Origin: Puccinia triticina
Taxonomy: Eukaryota; Basidiomycota; Pucciniomycetes; Pucciniales; Pucciniaceae
Direction of reading: 5' to 3'
Length of the DNA: 64,000 bases
Assembly (NCBI RefSeq): GCF_026914185.1
Contig: NC_070570.1
Coordinates: 2,170,001 to 2,234,000, forward strand
The position numbers were made by a program, and so were the translations under genes. Below are positions 43,061 to 55,501 of this stretch, piece after piece (within the stretch, counting starts at the first letter, position 1; the number at the start of each line of letters is the position of its first letter). The notes beneath the pieces are model-generated. The model worked only from the letters and a program-made list of their open reading frames with translations, was not told the DNA's origin and searched no databases.

Positions 43061-46000
43061 TATCCGGCGGCGTCAACGCCAAGATCTGTCGCAAGCTCGT
43101 CCTCCCCCACCACCCCGCCCCATCCGCACCCGACCCCTCCCGGATCCACGTCGTCCGCACCTCCACCTTCCGCGGGCCCGAGTTCGAGTTCCCGTCCGGC
43201 CAGCCCAAGACGGTCAGCCTGCTCTGCCAGCTGCCCAGCCCGGCCGCCCAGGACGACATCCCGTCCGCCATCAGCGTCAGGGCCCTCAAGCTGTTCTCCG
43301 TCGACATGTTCCTCAGGGTCGAGCTCGAGCTCGGCGCATTGTCGTAAGAGAGACATCCTTCCCCCTCCTGGAATCCACATCCACTGACACTGCCTCTCCC
43401 CATAGAAACGACCTCGTCATCGATCTGCCCATCTACGTCACCCACCCATCCTCGCTCCCGAAGGAGCTCCTCCTGCGCACCCAGCCGCCGAAGACGATCG
43501 AGCACGTGCGCTCGACGAACGCCATGTCGCTGCTCACGAAGCCCGACGGCTCGTCCGGCCGGGCGAGCCGGGCCTCCTCGCGCTGCTCCTCGCCCCACCC
43601 GCCCTCCCTGCAGCCGGGCGGGAACATCTCGCGCTCGGGCTCGCCGCGGCTCTCGCTGGCGATGCCCGGCGGAGACTGGGGCGGCCGCTCCGCCCCGCCG
43701 TCCCCCGCCGGCTCCGCCCACTTCTCGCCCCTGCCCACCCCGCAGCCCTCGCCCGAGCCCTCGCCCCGCTTCGCCTCCCCCATGTCCTTCGACCCCCATT
43801 ACCCGTGTGCTCCTGCCGGCCCGCCCGGCTACTTCCCTCCTCCTCCGGCCTGGCCTCAGCCCTCCCCCGCGACAGCCTACCAGGACCAGCAATTCTCTCC
43901 ATATCCAGCCACCCCGGGCCCCTCCCACGACCCCCGCTCACATGCGCCATACCCGCCCCCCCAGCCGCTCTTCTCGCCCCCGACGACGCCCTGGCACCGG
44001 CCCCCCGCATCCTCCCCCTTCGACCCCGCCTCCGCGTACGCCCCCGCGACCCAGCCTGGCGACTACCATCCGCACTCCACCGACATGCCTCCCATCCCCC
44101 CTGCGCACCCCCAGGAACCGTTCAGCCCCGCCGCGTATCACGCCTACGACCCCGGCAGCCCGATGCCTTCCCACTGGCGCACGAGACACCAATCGCTGCC
44201 CGCCGCGCCAGGCCCCCCCTCCCACCACTACCGGCCCCCCGACACCCATCATGATGGTACGTCCACACTCACATACTCCGTGTTGTTCTCCCTTCTGACA
44301 CCAGTCCTCGTAGCCGAGAGCGTCTTCGAAGGTGCCCTCAGCAGGAAGCCGTCCAGCTCGAGAAGGACCTCGGAGCCTATCAGCCCCTTCTCGGGAGTGC
44401 AGCCCGTCTCTGGCGGGCTCGTCGTCCGCAAACGCGCCCTGCCCGTGCCTCCCCAGCAGCAGCCTCCCGCCGCCGGCCCGGCCCATCCGGAGAGCCTCTC
44501 CAGCCACCATGCCCCGGGTACCCTCTCTCCCCTTCCCCGTCCCCGCGCCGACGGCTTTAGCTGACTTTTCTTTGTCCTCCAGGCCTCGGCTCGCCGGCCC
44601 CACCCGACCCGGCTCCCGGCCATGCAAGGCTCGCGACGATCGGCGAGTCGGGCGAGTCGCGGCCGGGCACGGTGCGCCGCAAGACCCACGCCGTGCTGGC
44701 TGGCCGGTCGGCAGACTCGTCGTCGTCGGGAGAAGACGACGGCTCGTCGGGGGCGCTCGGCGCTCGGAGGCCCGCCCGCGTCGTCAGTCATCCCCATGCC
44801 GTACGGCCCAGACGCTCCGACGGGAGCGACAGCGTCCAAGCGTTGGAAGACTTCGTCGCGCTCGAGGACGACCAGCGGCGCTGCGCCGAGCGGGCCCGCG
44901 CGGCTTCCTCCCCTTCGCCTCCTCCTTCGGAGAAGCCCGACCGGACCCCGACTCTCGCCTCCCACCACCAGCCCGGCTTCCTCCCTTCTCATCCGGCCCA
45001 GACCCAAGAACATCGCCCTCCTCCCCAGCCTCCCGCCGAGGCCCCCCTCCCCGCCGAGCGCCTCCGATCTGCCGACAGCAGGGCTCTGTCCTCCGGAGGC
45101 CTCGCTAACCTCGTCCAGCTCTTGAATCGGGCCGCGTCCGTCGAGCCTCCGCCCCGCGCTTCGTCTGTCCACGACCCAGCCCCTTCCCACGCCGACGGAG
45201 CCCGGTCGGCCGCGCAGGATCCAGAGGAGGATGGCAGGCTGGGACGCCCGCCTGGCGCATCGTCGAGCGCTGCCACTGGAGCAAGCGCGCTCCGGATCAA
45301 AAGCTGCCGGATCTCGTTCGCGCACGAGGCGCTCATCGACGCCGTGCCTTCTCCTCCCCCATCCAGCACCAGCAGCCCCACGAAACCCCTCGCCTCTGTG
45401 CCCGCCCCTGCCCCCGCTTGCACACCCGAGAACCCGCCCGTGGTCAGCGGGCCGGCCCGGGCGTCTCTTTCCGCGCAGATCAGCCTCTGCGACGACGACG
45501 ACGAGGATGAGCCGACGGAGGTGGCGGCGGCCGTGGCCCGCCGGGCCTCGGTCGCGCCGGCCGCCCTGTTCGCCCACTTCGACCCCGCCCGGCCTTCGCC
45601 CTCCTCCCCCCCATCCGGGGCTGCCCCCGCCTCGGCCGGCCCCTCCAGCCTGATGTCGCCCGACAAGCCGCACCGCAAGCCGTCCGTCGTCATCCCGTCC
45701 GTCAGCCCGGTCGTCAAGAAGAAGGCCCCCAGGAAGTCGCCCCAGACCCGCAAGCCCTCCGGGCCGGCCGCTCTCCCCGCTGCTGCTGCCGACGACGACT
45801 GCCAGCCGTCGATCGTCGACCGGCTGAGACGCCCCAATCCGATCCCGAACCCGGGCCTCAGCCCTGCTTCCCATCGCCAAAGCGTTGCCCCTCCTGCTTT
45901 TGCTTCTGCTGCTGGTGGTGGTGGTGGTGTCTCGGCTGGCCTGGGGCCAACAAAGCCTGCCGCCCCGCCCGCGCCGTCCACCTGCACCCCTTCTCCTCTT

Positions 46001-47773
46001 CCGATGACGAAGACCACAACGACGACGACTACGAGGACGACGAGGACGGAGGACTCGGCGGATGTTCATAGAGATTGGGGGCTTCGCAATGGCGTGGACA
46101 CCATGCTTTCAAGTAAGCCCGATCCCCCGCCATCCCAGCCTCCGCCGCCCCAGCCTCCGCTGTCCCAGCCTCCACTGCCCCAGCCTCCACTGCCCCAGCA
46201 CCGGCTCTCGGCGATCCCGAAGTCGGCCGTCCCGCTCGCCATCCCCGGCCTTTCCCGTGGCCTTCCCAGCTCCGGCTCCGGCCCCCATCGGCCGCTGCCC
46301 ATCTCCCCTGGCTCTGTTCATCTTGCTAGACTCGCTCAGGCTCAGCCGCCTCATCCGATGCCGCCTCAATCGATGCCGCCTCAAGCGATGCCGCCTCAAT
46401 CGATGCCGCCTCAATCTCAGCCGGCTGTCCAAGCTCAGTCGGTTGGCGTGAAGGAGCCAGCAAAGCCAGCGAGTCATCTCGACAGTCCCACCTCGCCCAC
46501 CTACCTTTCGCGCAAGTCGCGGATCAAGCGGCAGATGTCTTCGACCCCTAATACCATCGATGAGTCGACGATTCTTTCGAAGAGGAGGGACAGTCGGATC
46601 GGGGGTGTTTCGTCGTCGGAGGAGGGGGGGAGGATGTTCTCGATCAACCGGGTGCCCGGGGGATGGAACGAGGAGGAGTCCAACGAGATCGAGGCCCAGC
46701 TCATCGAGGCCCTCCGCCAAACTAACCTCGCCGTGCACAAAGCCACCCACCGCAGACTCTCCACGCCCCAGTTCGTCAAGTCGCCCGCCAAGAGCTGGAG
46801 CTCGATCCGCTCGAGCTTGTATTCAAGTAGCAGCCAGATCGCGGGAGTCCCTGCGCCCTACGACCGGCTGAGAGCGTCGGTCTCGATCGGGGGAAGGACG
46901 AGCGAGGAGTCTGTGGGGAGCTCGGTCGATCGGGCGCGGGAGCTGCCGGCTTCCCGGGCCTCTCTCGACTGGCCAAGCACGTCGCAGACGGAGGAGAGCG
47001 CCAAGTGGTTTGACGAAGACGCGCCGATCCGGCTGACCAGTGGGGAGTACAAGTCGATGCGGGGCGGGCGAGGGGGACGGGTGAGCTCGGTGGTCGGGCA
47101 GTGGGCGAAGCTGACGGCGGCCGGCGACGACGGCCAGGACAGTCCGCGCAAGAAGAACCCGGAGACGGCCGAGCAGGAGGAGCAGCAGGACATGCCGGCC
47201 TCCGTCTCCACCCGCGGCCTCTCCATCAGACCCAAGAACATCAGCCACCCGTCTCAATACTCCATCGCTGGCTTCCTCAGCCGCAACGCCAGCCTCACCA
47301 GCCAATTCTCCTCCCCGCGTGTCCCGGCCGAGGAGCCCCGGACAGACGGCGAGCCCGCCAAGCTGCCGTCGGCGCCGGCCTTCCAGACGCCCGCCTTTGC
47401 TGCCCCGCGCCGGGTCCTCCCCGCGGTCCCCTTATCAACAACAGCAACGACGACGATGAGGGGGGACGAAAACAAGGGCGCAGGGGCGGCCAAGCAAGGC
47501 TATCGCAACCTGGCCAACCGGCTGAGCGGGACGGCCATGATCTCCCGCCCGCACCAGCAGCCTCCGGCGGCCCCGTCGGCCTCCTCCTCCACCTCCTCCG
47601 TCTCCTCGCTGGCCGACTCCGCCAGCCTGCGTCCCCACTCCCTCGACCCGCCCCGCCTCAAGCCCTCCCATCGTCCCCCCGCCGCCGCCTCCCGTCCCCC
47701 GCCCCTCCTGCGCTCGCTCAACTCCGCTAGCAATCGCCCCTTCTCCGACCTCGTCAAGCGCTGGGAAGCCTGA
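42131..47773 (+). CDS. large alpha-arrestin (arrestin-related trafficking adaptor)
   Basis: Seven exons (42131-42329, 42397-42522, 42596-42978, 43060-43343, 43406-44256, 44305-44517, 44583-47773) total 1748 residues. The ATG lies in a perfect context (CCACCATGG). Residues ~20-150 form the arrestin N-domain (TLFTAGTKLTGVLELTC, VEFVGIEELKLLDHS, KFPFSFPLP), and ~170-400 the C-domain (LKIPKILHFSLLPDNGLIHA, FPSGQPKTVSLLCQLP). A PPGY motif near residue 470 is the PPxY type that recruits Rsp5/Nedd4 ubiquitin ligases. The remaining ~1250 residues are proline/serine-rich and probably unstructured, with local repeats such as PQSMPPQ near 46370. Such proteins mark plasma-membrane permeases for endocytosis. 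Intron 1 reads as GC-AG (AAG|GCCCGT). Intron 3 is a (CT)n tract. The last exon is 3.2 kb long. Confidence 0.85.
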
Positions 47774-48437
47774 GCCTTGCCCACTCCTCGGCCCGCCCAC
47801 TCCCTGTGCACATCCAATCCTCAGCCTGGCTCCTTTCCCTCTCCCGCTTCATCTGCTCGCCTCCTCGTATATATCGCCTCCTCTTGTCGTGTATCTATTG
47901 TCCCCTCCCTTTGCTGCTCCCTTTATTTCCCCCCCGCCGTCGTCTTGTCTTTTGTCTGTACTCGCTTTGATTCATGTCATTCTTCTTTGGTGTATATAAC
48001 ATCAAACGCAACGCGCAGTTTTTTGGGTCGTTTCTTTACGTGCTTGGGAAGGGTGTACGCGGGCCGGGCTGTTGTATGAGCGTCGCGGTCTCGGGGAGGT
48101 CCACATACAGCCCGACGTCAGCCTCTGGGAGAGTTACGTAACCACTTCAGGCGTGTTTCGCGGAAGCGTCCAGGTTAGCAAGTCGCTCTTGGCAGCTTTT
48201 GCGAGCAGTGGCCGGCTTGCTGGCACAGCAGCTGGGCTACATGCCCCCGGCGAAACAATGCAGTGCTTGATGCGGCTGGACTCCAGTCTTTTTGCTCCCT
48301 CGCTCTCGCAGTCTAGATATCTTGACTGACCACACAGTGCACGTGCAATTGTTTTTTACTTATTTATCATGATGATTCATTTCGCCATACCGCGTAGCCT
48401 CCACAGACACAATATCCACCCTGGTTTCCACACTCGA
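47774..48437. other. intergenic region
   Basis: 3' flank of the arrestin gene (CT-rich) and promoter of the next gene. Nothing else recognised. An in-frame ATG at 48369 would extend the next gene upstream by 23 residues. Confidence 0.35.
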
Positions 48438-49719
48438 ATGGCGCAAACGACGGTGGCAGCCCGGACGGCCCCTGCACATCACCCGCGGGCCGTGTCGAGC
48501 TTTCCCCGGTTTTGCACGCTCTTGCTGCTGACGTGTCTGGCTTTTCGGCTGGGTGTGGGAGGAATGGAAGCGCTCCCCCAGGCCGACGGAGCTGCGGCTC
48601 GGATCGCCGAAAGCTGCCCTCTGCCACGCAGGGCTGACCCGGAGGGCCATCCTCCTCCTCCACCCGGCGAACATGGCGCAGCTGGCCGAGCAAGCCAGGA
48701 CTCCCCCATCCCGGCAGGCGCTCCCTTGCCCACCCCTCCGCAACCAGCCCCAGGCACTGATGCAACTTCAATCTCTGGCCGCTTCAAGGCTGGGTGCAGG
48801 AGCCTCAAACGCACACTCGGGCGGCTATTGCGCTGGCTCAGAGCTCGCTTCACCACCCTGAAAACTAAGATCAGGCAAAGGTGGCCATCCAAAAAACGGC
48901 CTGCAAGTAAGTTTTCGGGCCCCACTCAGAGAGCGCTTCGTTGCCCACCTATGGTTGGATTTTTGTTGTTTCTTTGCATTTCCAGGTTCGGATAATGGAC
49001 AACCATACCAAGTACTCCATCCTGCTGAAAGCCAACAACACGTCCCCCAAGCTGCGACAGAGTATCCGCAACAGGCCGCAGATGGCAGCCAAGGTGTTTA
49101 CACGAGCGACTATCCTTCGCCCGCTGGCGGGAGTCCTGGGGGGTCCAGTCTGGGCCCCGCCTTCGGGCCAACCAGGCCCCCATATCCATCGCAGGAAGCA
49201 AGTATTGAGGAGACATTAAAGACGCTGCACCCGAAGATAATCGTGTACCAGTTCGCGGAGCGGTTCAACTGGACGCCCGTCGAGGGTCTCCCGGGCTACT
49301 TCAAGTCTCACGGCCCTGGCATCAAGAGCGGAAAAGGGGGCAAAGAGTCGCTGTTCAGAGCGTTTGCCCAGATCAAGTACCACGACCAAGAGCACCATGG
49401 AGAGGTCGAGCAGGAGATGATCCGGCATGAGAGCGACCGGTTCTCCCGATCCCTGGAGCATTCCGGGACGGATGCGCAGGAGAAGCGCCGGCGCGTGGAG
49501 CAGTATGTGGGCCAATTGCGCCGAGGGGAGTGGCCCAAGGGCGTCCGCGCGGGCTGCTTTGCGGCGCTCTCCCACCTCAACATCGTCGTCCTCTTCCGGA
49601 CCAAAAACGACCCCACCCAAGCCGTCCACGTCCAGCTGCACCAACACAACGCCTGGACCGAGCAGTTCAACGGGATCCTCGTCGAGGACGGCGGCGCGGA
49701 GCTGTTGTGGCACAGTTGA
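48438..49719 (+). CDS. candidate secreted or membrane-anchored protein
   Basis: Two exons (48438-48906, 48986-49719; intron 79 nt with donor GTAAGT) give 400 residues. A hydrophobic stretch FCTLLLLTCLAF at residues ~29-40 follows a 28-residue polar head, so it could be a long signal peptide or an anchor; cleavage after the GVGG region is possible. A proline-rich segment, then a very basic patch (RSLKRTLGRLLRWLRARFTT) come before the intron. The second exon carries a folded-looking domain with PKIIVYQFAERFNWTPVEG, SLFRAFAQIKYHDQEHHGEV and NIVVLFRTKNDPTQAVHVQL, ending in ELLWHS. I recognise no family. Convergent with the methyltransferase gene to the right. Confidence 0.7.
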
Positions 49720-50495
49720 GTGTTCCTACCTGCTGCAAGCCTGTATACTGAGCAGTCTGGGCTGGATCTGACGCGCTGCACCCTTGTGGTGGCTGGTCTT
49801 TTTCTCGAAAGGATTGCCGCACGAGCCCTTGCCCCTCACCCGCTCTCTCCCTTCGCCGTCCTCTCCCCCCACTCCTAGCTCCAGCTCGAGGGGGGCTCTC
49901 GACCCAGATTCTCCTGGGAATCACCCCGCATCCACCAAGTTCAAGGTCGATTGACCGCTAGGTGGTCCGGACCTGCTCCATACGCCACTGCCTCAAATAG
50001 ACACCCAAGTCAACTTCGCACGATTATTTTGCCCCCAAATATCGGATCTTATCAGTGTCTCGCTATGTCTGGTTTCGCTCTTTTTCTCTCAATTGTCTGC
50101 TCACACTTGCAGAAAATCTCACCAGGTTCCTGTGTGTTAGGCCCGGTTCACAGTGAGGGACACATTGGCATGCCACACTTGGACCAGCATCTTCGCTTGT
50201 GATTGTAACTTGGATAGTCGTCGTGCTGCCCTTCTCCCTCTTTCACGCCTTCTGTTTTATCAGACATCAATCAAGTTAGAACCTCCATTAACCTTGTCTT
50301 CTTCTAAACAAGCAAGCTAATTCGACGTGAACTTAACTCGCATGTGCGCAAAACAATCAAGTAAACTGGGCTCTCATGAAAGAGAAGGAGATGTGGGCAT
50401 ACGTGTCCTGTAAGAGAAACATGGCGAAGACAAGAAGTGATGACATTGTAATGGTATGAGTAGCTAGGGCCTAAGACGGAAGGGTGACAGTTTGA
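49720..50495. other. convergent intergenic region
   Basis: 776 bases between the 3' ends of a plus-strand and a minus-strand gene. No further gene or repeat recognised. Confidence 0.4.
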
Positions 50496-52293
50496 TTACG
50501 CCGAGAATTTGACGTCCATGAGGACTCTGGAGACCCCGTTAGAAAGAGGGGGAGGATGATCTGGATGGTGGAGGTCGATGAAGGAGACGGATCCATTGTG
50601 GCGATTCTCGACGAGGTCGATGAACGAATGGGTGCCGCCGCCGACGCCGAAATAGACAGCTTTGGAGGCGATGAGAATCGTGCTCTCGACAGCCGCAGCA
50701 TCTGCCTCTTGTTGCGCCCGGAGGCGAGACTTGCTGGTGATCTTGGATGATAGGAGGACGTTGATCAGGTCGGGCAGCGAGTCGGTGGAGTACAATGTTT
50801 CTGAGCTCATGATCACTTCGCATCCCTTCCGGATTTCCTTCTCTCGGCCGCTTTCTGTCCGAGGGGGGTTCGAGGTCTGGGACGGCGATATGGCGGGCAG
50901 CTCGAAGGTCGACCATGGCCCATACACGAACGTCAATCGGATCCGATTCTCTCGCAGAAAGAGTCCAAACTCCGTCTTCAGCTCGTCGGTGATCTCCAAA
51001 TCTTCTTCGATCATCTCTTCTCTAGCCCGTCCTTCTTCGCTCGTGCTTTCGGCATCGGAAGCTTCTTGAGGTACCTCTGGCTGCTTGGACTTGCCGGCGA
51101 TCAGAGTCGCTCGATAAAACGCTAGTAAAATGTTCGGGAACGTTAGTAGCCTCAACACTGTATGGCACAAGAGGGATGGTTTGGAGATCACACATAGGTG
51201 TCGTTTAATTTGAAACAAAAAATGTAGCAGAGGTAATATGAAATCAGTTTCTATCTTTTGGAGATTGGATCTGTGGATCGGAATAAAACAAGGGAAAAAA
51301 CACTTACCATCTGAATTGAAGTCCTGCAGGATGATTTCAAGGATTGGAGGTTCGAGTTCGTCCTGACTATCTCCATTGGAAGCGGAGACAGGAGGATGAG
51401 ATCGGTTGAGAGTGAGCAAGTATGCAAACAACTTGAAGCACAGGGAAACAGTTGGCACGGCAGTCCCGCATCCGATTTCCAAGATCCTGTATGGCGCATC
51501 CAGGTCGGGCCGATTCTCAATGTGGTCGACCGTCAGGCGGGTTGGATCCGAAAAAAGATCCGCCAGTTTCTCGAAAATCGGGCCCAGATGGGTGGCCAGA
51601 TCCAGGCTGCATTCCCATGTTTTGAAGCCGCCTTCGTAGACTCCTGGGATCAAATCGGAGCTCGACTGCAGAGAATCCAAGGTCTTCTGCCCCATGGCTT
51701 CATCGACCTGCTTATTAGTCTCGCCTGGTTCATCTGCTTGATCCTCTTTTTCTTCTTCTTCTCCTTGAGCGAGGTTGACTATGGTTTGATACTTTGCATC
51801 GTATAGCTCCCGCTTGTATATCGACAGCGAGGTAGTGATCTTGAGGTTGGAATAGGTTATGAAAGGCGGCAGCTGGTCGATCTATGGATAATGGTAAGAA
51901 TTCGCTATTTCTATACATCAGAAATTCATAAGTTTTTTTCCCATGTTTTTTTTTTTTTTTCCTTGAGACTGTTTTGAGAAAACTTGACGTACGAGTTCTG
52001 CGACTGGGATCACCATGCATGGATCGTGGATACGGGGTTCTTTCTTCTCATCTGGGTTATCGAGGCCATCTTGAGGAGGTTGGATTGCTTCGGGAGGGTG
52101 GATCTTGGCTGCGTCGTTTTCATCTGTTAGATCGTCCAGGTCCTTGAAGAGGCATCAAGAAAACTGATATAAATCAGTCTGAATCGGTAACTCGGTCAGT
52201 GTTTGTTTGACTTACAAATTCAAATTTGAACATTTCGACCAGGGGAGTGTCTCCCTCTGCTCCCCCGCGGAAGTGCAGTATGGGGATATTCAT
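50496..52293 (-). CDS. HPM1: protein-histidine N-methyltransferase, HPM1/METTL18-like
   Basis: Four exons on the minus strand (52216-52293, 51993-52142, 51308-51881, 50496-51157) encode 487 residues. Family signs are KTWECSLDLATHL ahead of the SAM fold, motif I RILEIGCGTAVPTVSL, EIILQDFNSDVLRLLTFPNI (completed across the third intron), FVYGPWSTF and the motif CEVIMSSETLYSTDSLPDLI. In yeast Hpm1 methylates a histidine of ribosomal protein Rpl3, and METTL18 does so in animals; the same role here is inferred. The protein is longer than yeast Hpm1 (377) because of acidic inserts (EGRAREEMIEEDLE, EEEEKEDQ). Intron 3 is 150 nt and stop-free in frame. Its start codon is 110 bases from that of BUD23 on the opposite strand. 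Confidence 0.85.
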
Positions 52294-52403
52294 TATGGCC
52301 GAGGTGGGGTGTATGCATACCGGCTGACGGCTTCCCGACGGCGACTGCCACCAAGCGGACCCCCCTGGAAATTTTGTGCGAGGGAAGCGGCCCCACACCA
52401 GCC
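52294..52403. promoter_or_regulatory. bidirectional promoter HPM1 / BUD23
   Basis: The two divergent start codons are 110 bases apart, so both genes must be driven from this segment. It contains GGAAATTTTGTG, weakly like the AAAATTTT ribosome-biogenesis element of yeasts (inference), and no TATA box. Confidence 0.6.
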
Positions 52404-53745
52404 ATGTCTCGACCAGAACACCAAGCACCGCCAGAAATAGTCTGAGTACACTCTCGCTTTCCATCCATCTGAAAAAAGACGGACGTGCATCGCTGACCAG
52501 CTCCCGTTTCTCTGCAGTTCTACAATGATAACGAGGCGGAGAAGTACACGAAGTCGAGTCGGATCCAGTCCATCCAATCAGAGATGACCGAACGTTGCTT
52601 GGAACTGCTCAATCTACCTTCCCAATCGAGCGACGGCGAGACTGATTACTCGGGACTGATCTTGGACATTGGATGCGGAAGTGGGCTGAGTGGCGAAATC
52701 ATTAGCGAACATGGTCATCAATGGGTTGGCGCAGATATTAGCGGAAGTATGCTCGGTAAGTCTCTTCATTTCCGCCTGTTTTTCCCGTGCTATTGTTATT
52801 GATTCTCGATCAAATCATCAGAAATCGCATTGGACAGGGAGGTCGAAGGCGATCTGTGTTTGCATGATATCGGACAGGGGTTCGGCTTTAGGCCCGGGAG
52901 CTTCGATGGAGCAATCAGGTAAACCGGACATTTCAAGCCGGAATCAGAGGTAAAAAAACAAAAAAGAGGGATAGATGCTGACCTGATGAGTACAAAGTGT
53001 ATCAGTGATTCAATGGCTATGCAATGCAGACAAGTCGACAAACTCGCCTCCGAAACGGCTCAAGGCGTTCTTCGAGACCCTCTTTGGTGCATTGGTGCGA
53101 GGCGCAAGAGCAGTCTTTCAGTTCTATCCCGAATCAGATGACCAGGTCAGGTTCATCATGACCTTCGCTAATCGGGCTGGATTCACCGGAGGCTTGGTTG
53201 TTGATTGTCAGTCAAGAAACAAATCCTTCTGAAAGCTTACACGACCAACCTATCGATAGACTGGCTTTCAGATGAGACTCACCTTGTTTTCTTTGTGGCG
53301 TGTCTTCTCTCATTTAGACCCTAACAGCCAGAAAGCGAAAAAGTTCTATCTGGTGTTGATGACCGGACCTTCGCCCCACTCATCGGCGACCAACAATGCA
53401 AACCAACTCCCTCAGGGACTCACAACGGAAGACCAGAATGACAGAGTCAAGTATAGCAAAAAAACTAACAGTCATCGCAATCATTCGCGGAAAAAGTCTT
53501 CCTCAAAAGGCGGCACTGATGAGTCTAAGCAAGCATGGATCTACAAGAAGAAAGAGCTGTATCGGAAGCGGGGTAAAGAAGATGTGCGCTTCTCTCTTGC
53601 TCTCTCTTTCTCTGTTCCTTCATGCCGCAGAGCCTGCTTGACCCATTCTCTTATGCTGTGGATTCTGACACAAATCGGCTCGTGGTTATCCCAGGTTCCG
53701 AGAGACTCGAAATTCACTGGTCGGAAACGGAAGACCCAATTCTGA
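52404..53745 (+). CDS. BUD23: 18S rRNA (guanine-N7)-methyltransferase
   Basis: Six exons (52404-52439, 52518-52755, 52822-52918, 52998-53206, 53318-53583, 53695-53745) encode 298 residues, slightly above the usual ~280. The family start [20 protein letters not shown] is assembled over the first intron. Next come motif [36 protein letters not shown], the signature [25 protein letters not shown], and the basic tail [17 protein letters not shown] and [14 protein letters not shown]. Bud23, with Trm112, makes m7G in 18S rRNA during 40S maturation in the nucleus. The first exon is only 36 bases. The last intron (111 nt) is stop-free in frame, so retention would add 37 residues before the tail. Confidence 0.93.
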
Positions 53746-55501
53746 TCCCGCCTCCTCGAAATCCTTCCACATGTCCCCATCGTTCTTTCTTCCGATCTCC
53801 GATGATCGTTGTCCCGATCTGCTTCATTCAATCTCCGGGTATTTTCTGTATTTTGTGTTTTTCTTCCAGGTTGGGGGTTTCCCCCATACACATATTGAAA
53901 CCGACAACGCGGCAGTCGACACTCTGCGCGGTGGGACTTGCTCTTGAAGAGCCCAGAGTGCACTTGGCGCTTGGTTGTGCAGTTGCAAGCACACACGAGT
54001 AGAATGTGGGTGACCAAGCTGAACAAGTATGCTGGCCAACCCACACTGCACTTATCAAATGCAGCTGACAGAGCCGAACTGAGCTAGCCTGAAAAAATCC
54101 CTGATGTCCTGGTTCTGAGACCCTCTGCACGCTGGAATACGCTACTGGCCTCTTGCATCGCCGCTCTTGGCTCACTGTGCCTGATGCACAGTGACTGTGC
54201 AATAAAAGACTGTTGAGTGCTTGGGTGGAGCTAGAACAAGGGCTACACAGAAGTATCCCGCATCTCAACAGCTGTCAGTTGCACGAGTTTTTCTTGTAGG
54301 GAATTGTGCCCACCAAAATAGAATCCTCAGCTCATTTTCTCTAAACTTCCTCATCCAACATTAGGAGAGTTCACAGAGTTTTGTACAGCACTCACGGTCA
54401 CATCGCCCCTACCAGAGGGAGTTAATTATGTGCTAAACAGACTTGGAAGCTGACAGCATTTTGTTTTTTGGCGGTGACTTTTGACAAATGGGCCTCACTC
54501 CTGAGCTATTAGATGTATGGAATGCTAGTGCATATCTTACAAAATTGATATTTTCTCTTAAACACGGTGAATTTGAAGCATTAGCATCCACTAGGACATT
54601 CATAATTGAAAACATTTCAACAACAAACAAATCAAATCAGCAGCAGAATTATGGGTCTTGACACAAAAGTTCAAGCCAGGTTTTTGGGAAAGTTACCAAA
54701 TTTTCAAAACCAGAAAGCATTGAACTTCAAGCAAACTAGCAGCAACTTTTTCATATTCAAGATTTGCCAAAAAAAGCTGATGGAATTTTCAAACACTTTA
54801 CTTTTATAGCACTGGAGAAGTTTAAAGTGACTGACATGCAATTTGTGGTACTGGTCACAGATACCATATACAGTCTGCACCCAAAAATATAGAATAGAAA
54901 TTGTCACTGTGTGCAAAGGGCTTTCAAATATCTTTCCACAGGTGTTACATGGCATCCAGAATATGTGCAATTCCAGCTCACTAGGTGACATAGAACCTGT
55001 AAAAAAGCCTTGAAGTTTGAGCTTCATAATCTACAGTGACTGTGCGCTGTGTTACACAAATCTGTCTCATGAAAGATCCATAAATTTACATCATATATTT
55101 CTGAAAGGTAATTTCAAGGAAATGTTTTGCCTCAGGGTCACCTTCAACACATTCATGACACACTTTTACGCTTTTGGATGTGTTGTGTACATATCCAGAC
55201 CAGATGAAACATTTGTATTGGGTGTATACATATCTAGATGCTTGTAAATCATGCTCCTGAGGGCGGAAAGGCTAAATTTTTTGCATCTGACTTCAAAAAT
55301 GTAATTTTTCATATATGTACATGCCCCATATGTATAATTCATGTCCCTAAATCTTGTTCACAGTGTAAGTTCTGTGTTGCTTCAACCAAAACTGACTTTG
55401 ACTCTTCAAAGAATTAAAATTAAATTTTACCACTTATCAAGCATTTTATTTGAAGAAGAATTAGATCATCACCTTTTTTTTGAAAATTTAGCTCAGCAAA
55501 C
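53746..55501. other. AT-rich intergenic region
   Basis: No supported gene. The segment 55440-55501 resembles the sequence in front of the second copy of the secreted-protein gene (TTGAAGAAGAA at both, and AGCTCAGCAAA just before both ATGs), so it is part of the duplicated unit. Confidence 0.35.

Noticed and set aside
44249..46069. Minus-strand frame of 606 codons opposite the arrestin
   Set aside because: Shadow of the proline/serine-rich arrestin tail; composition is Arg/Gly-rich and it has no domain.
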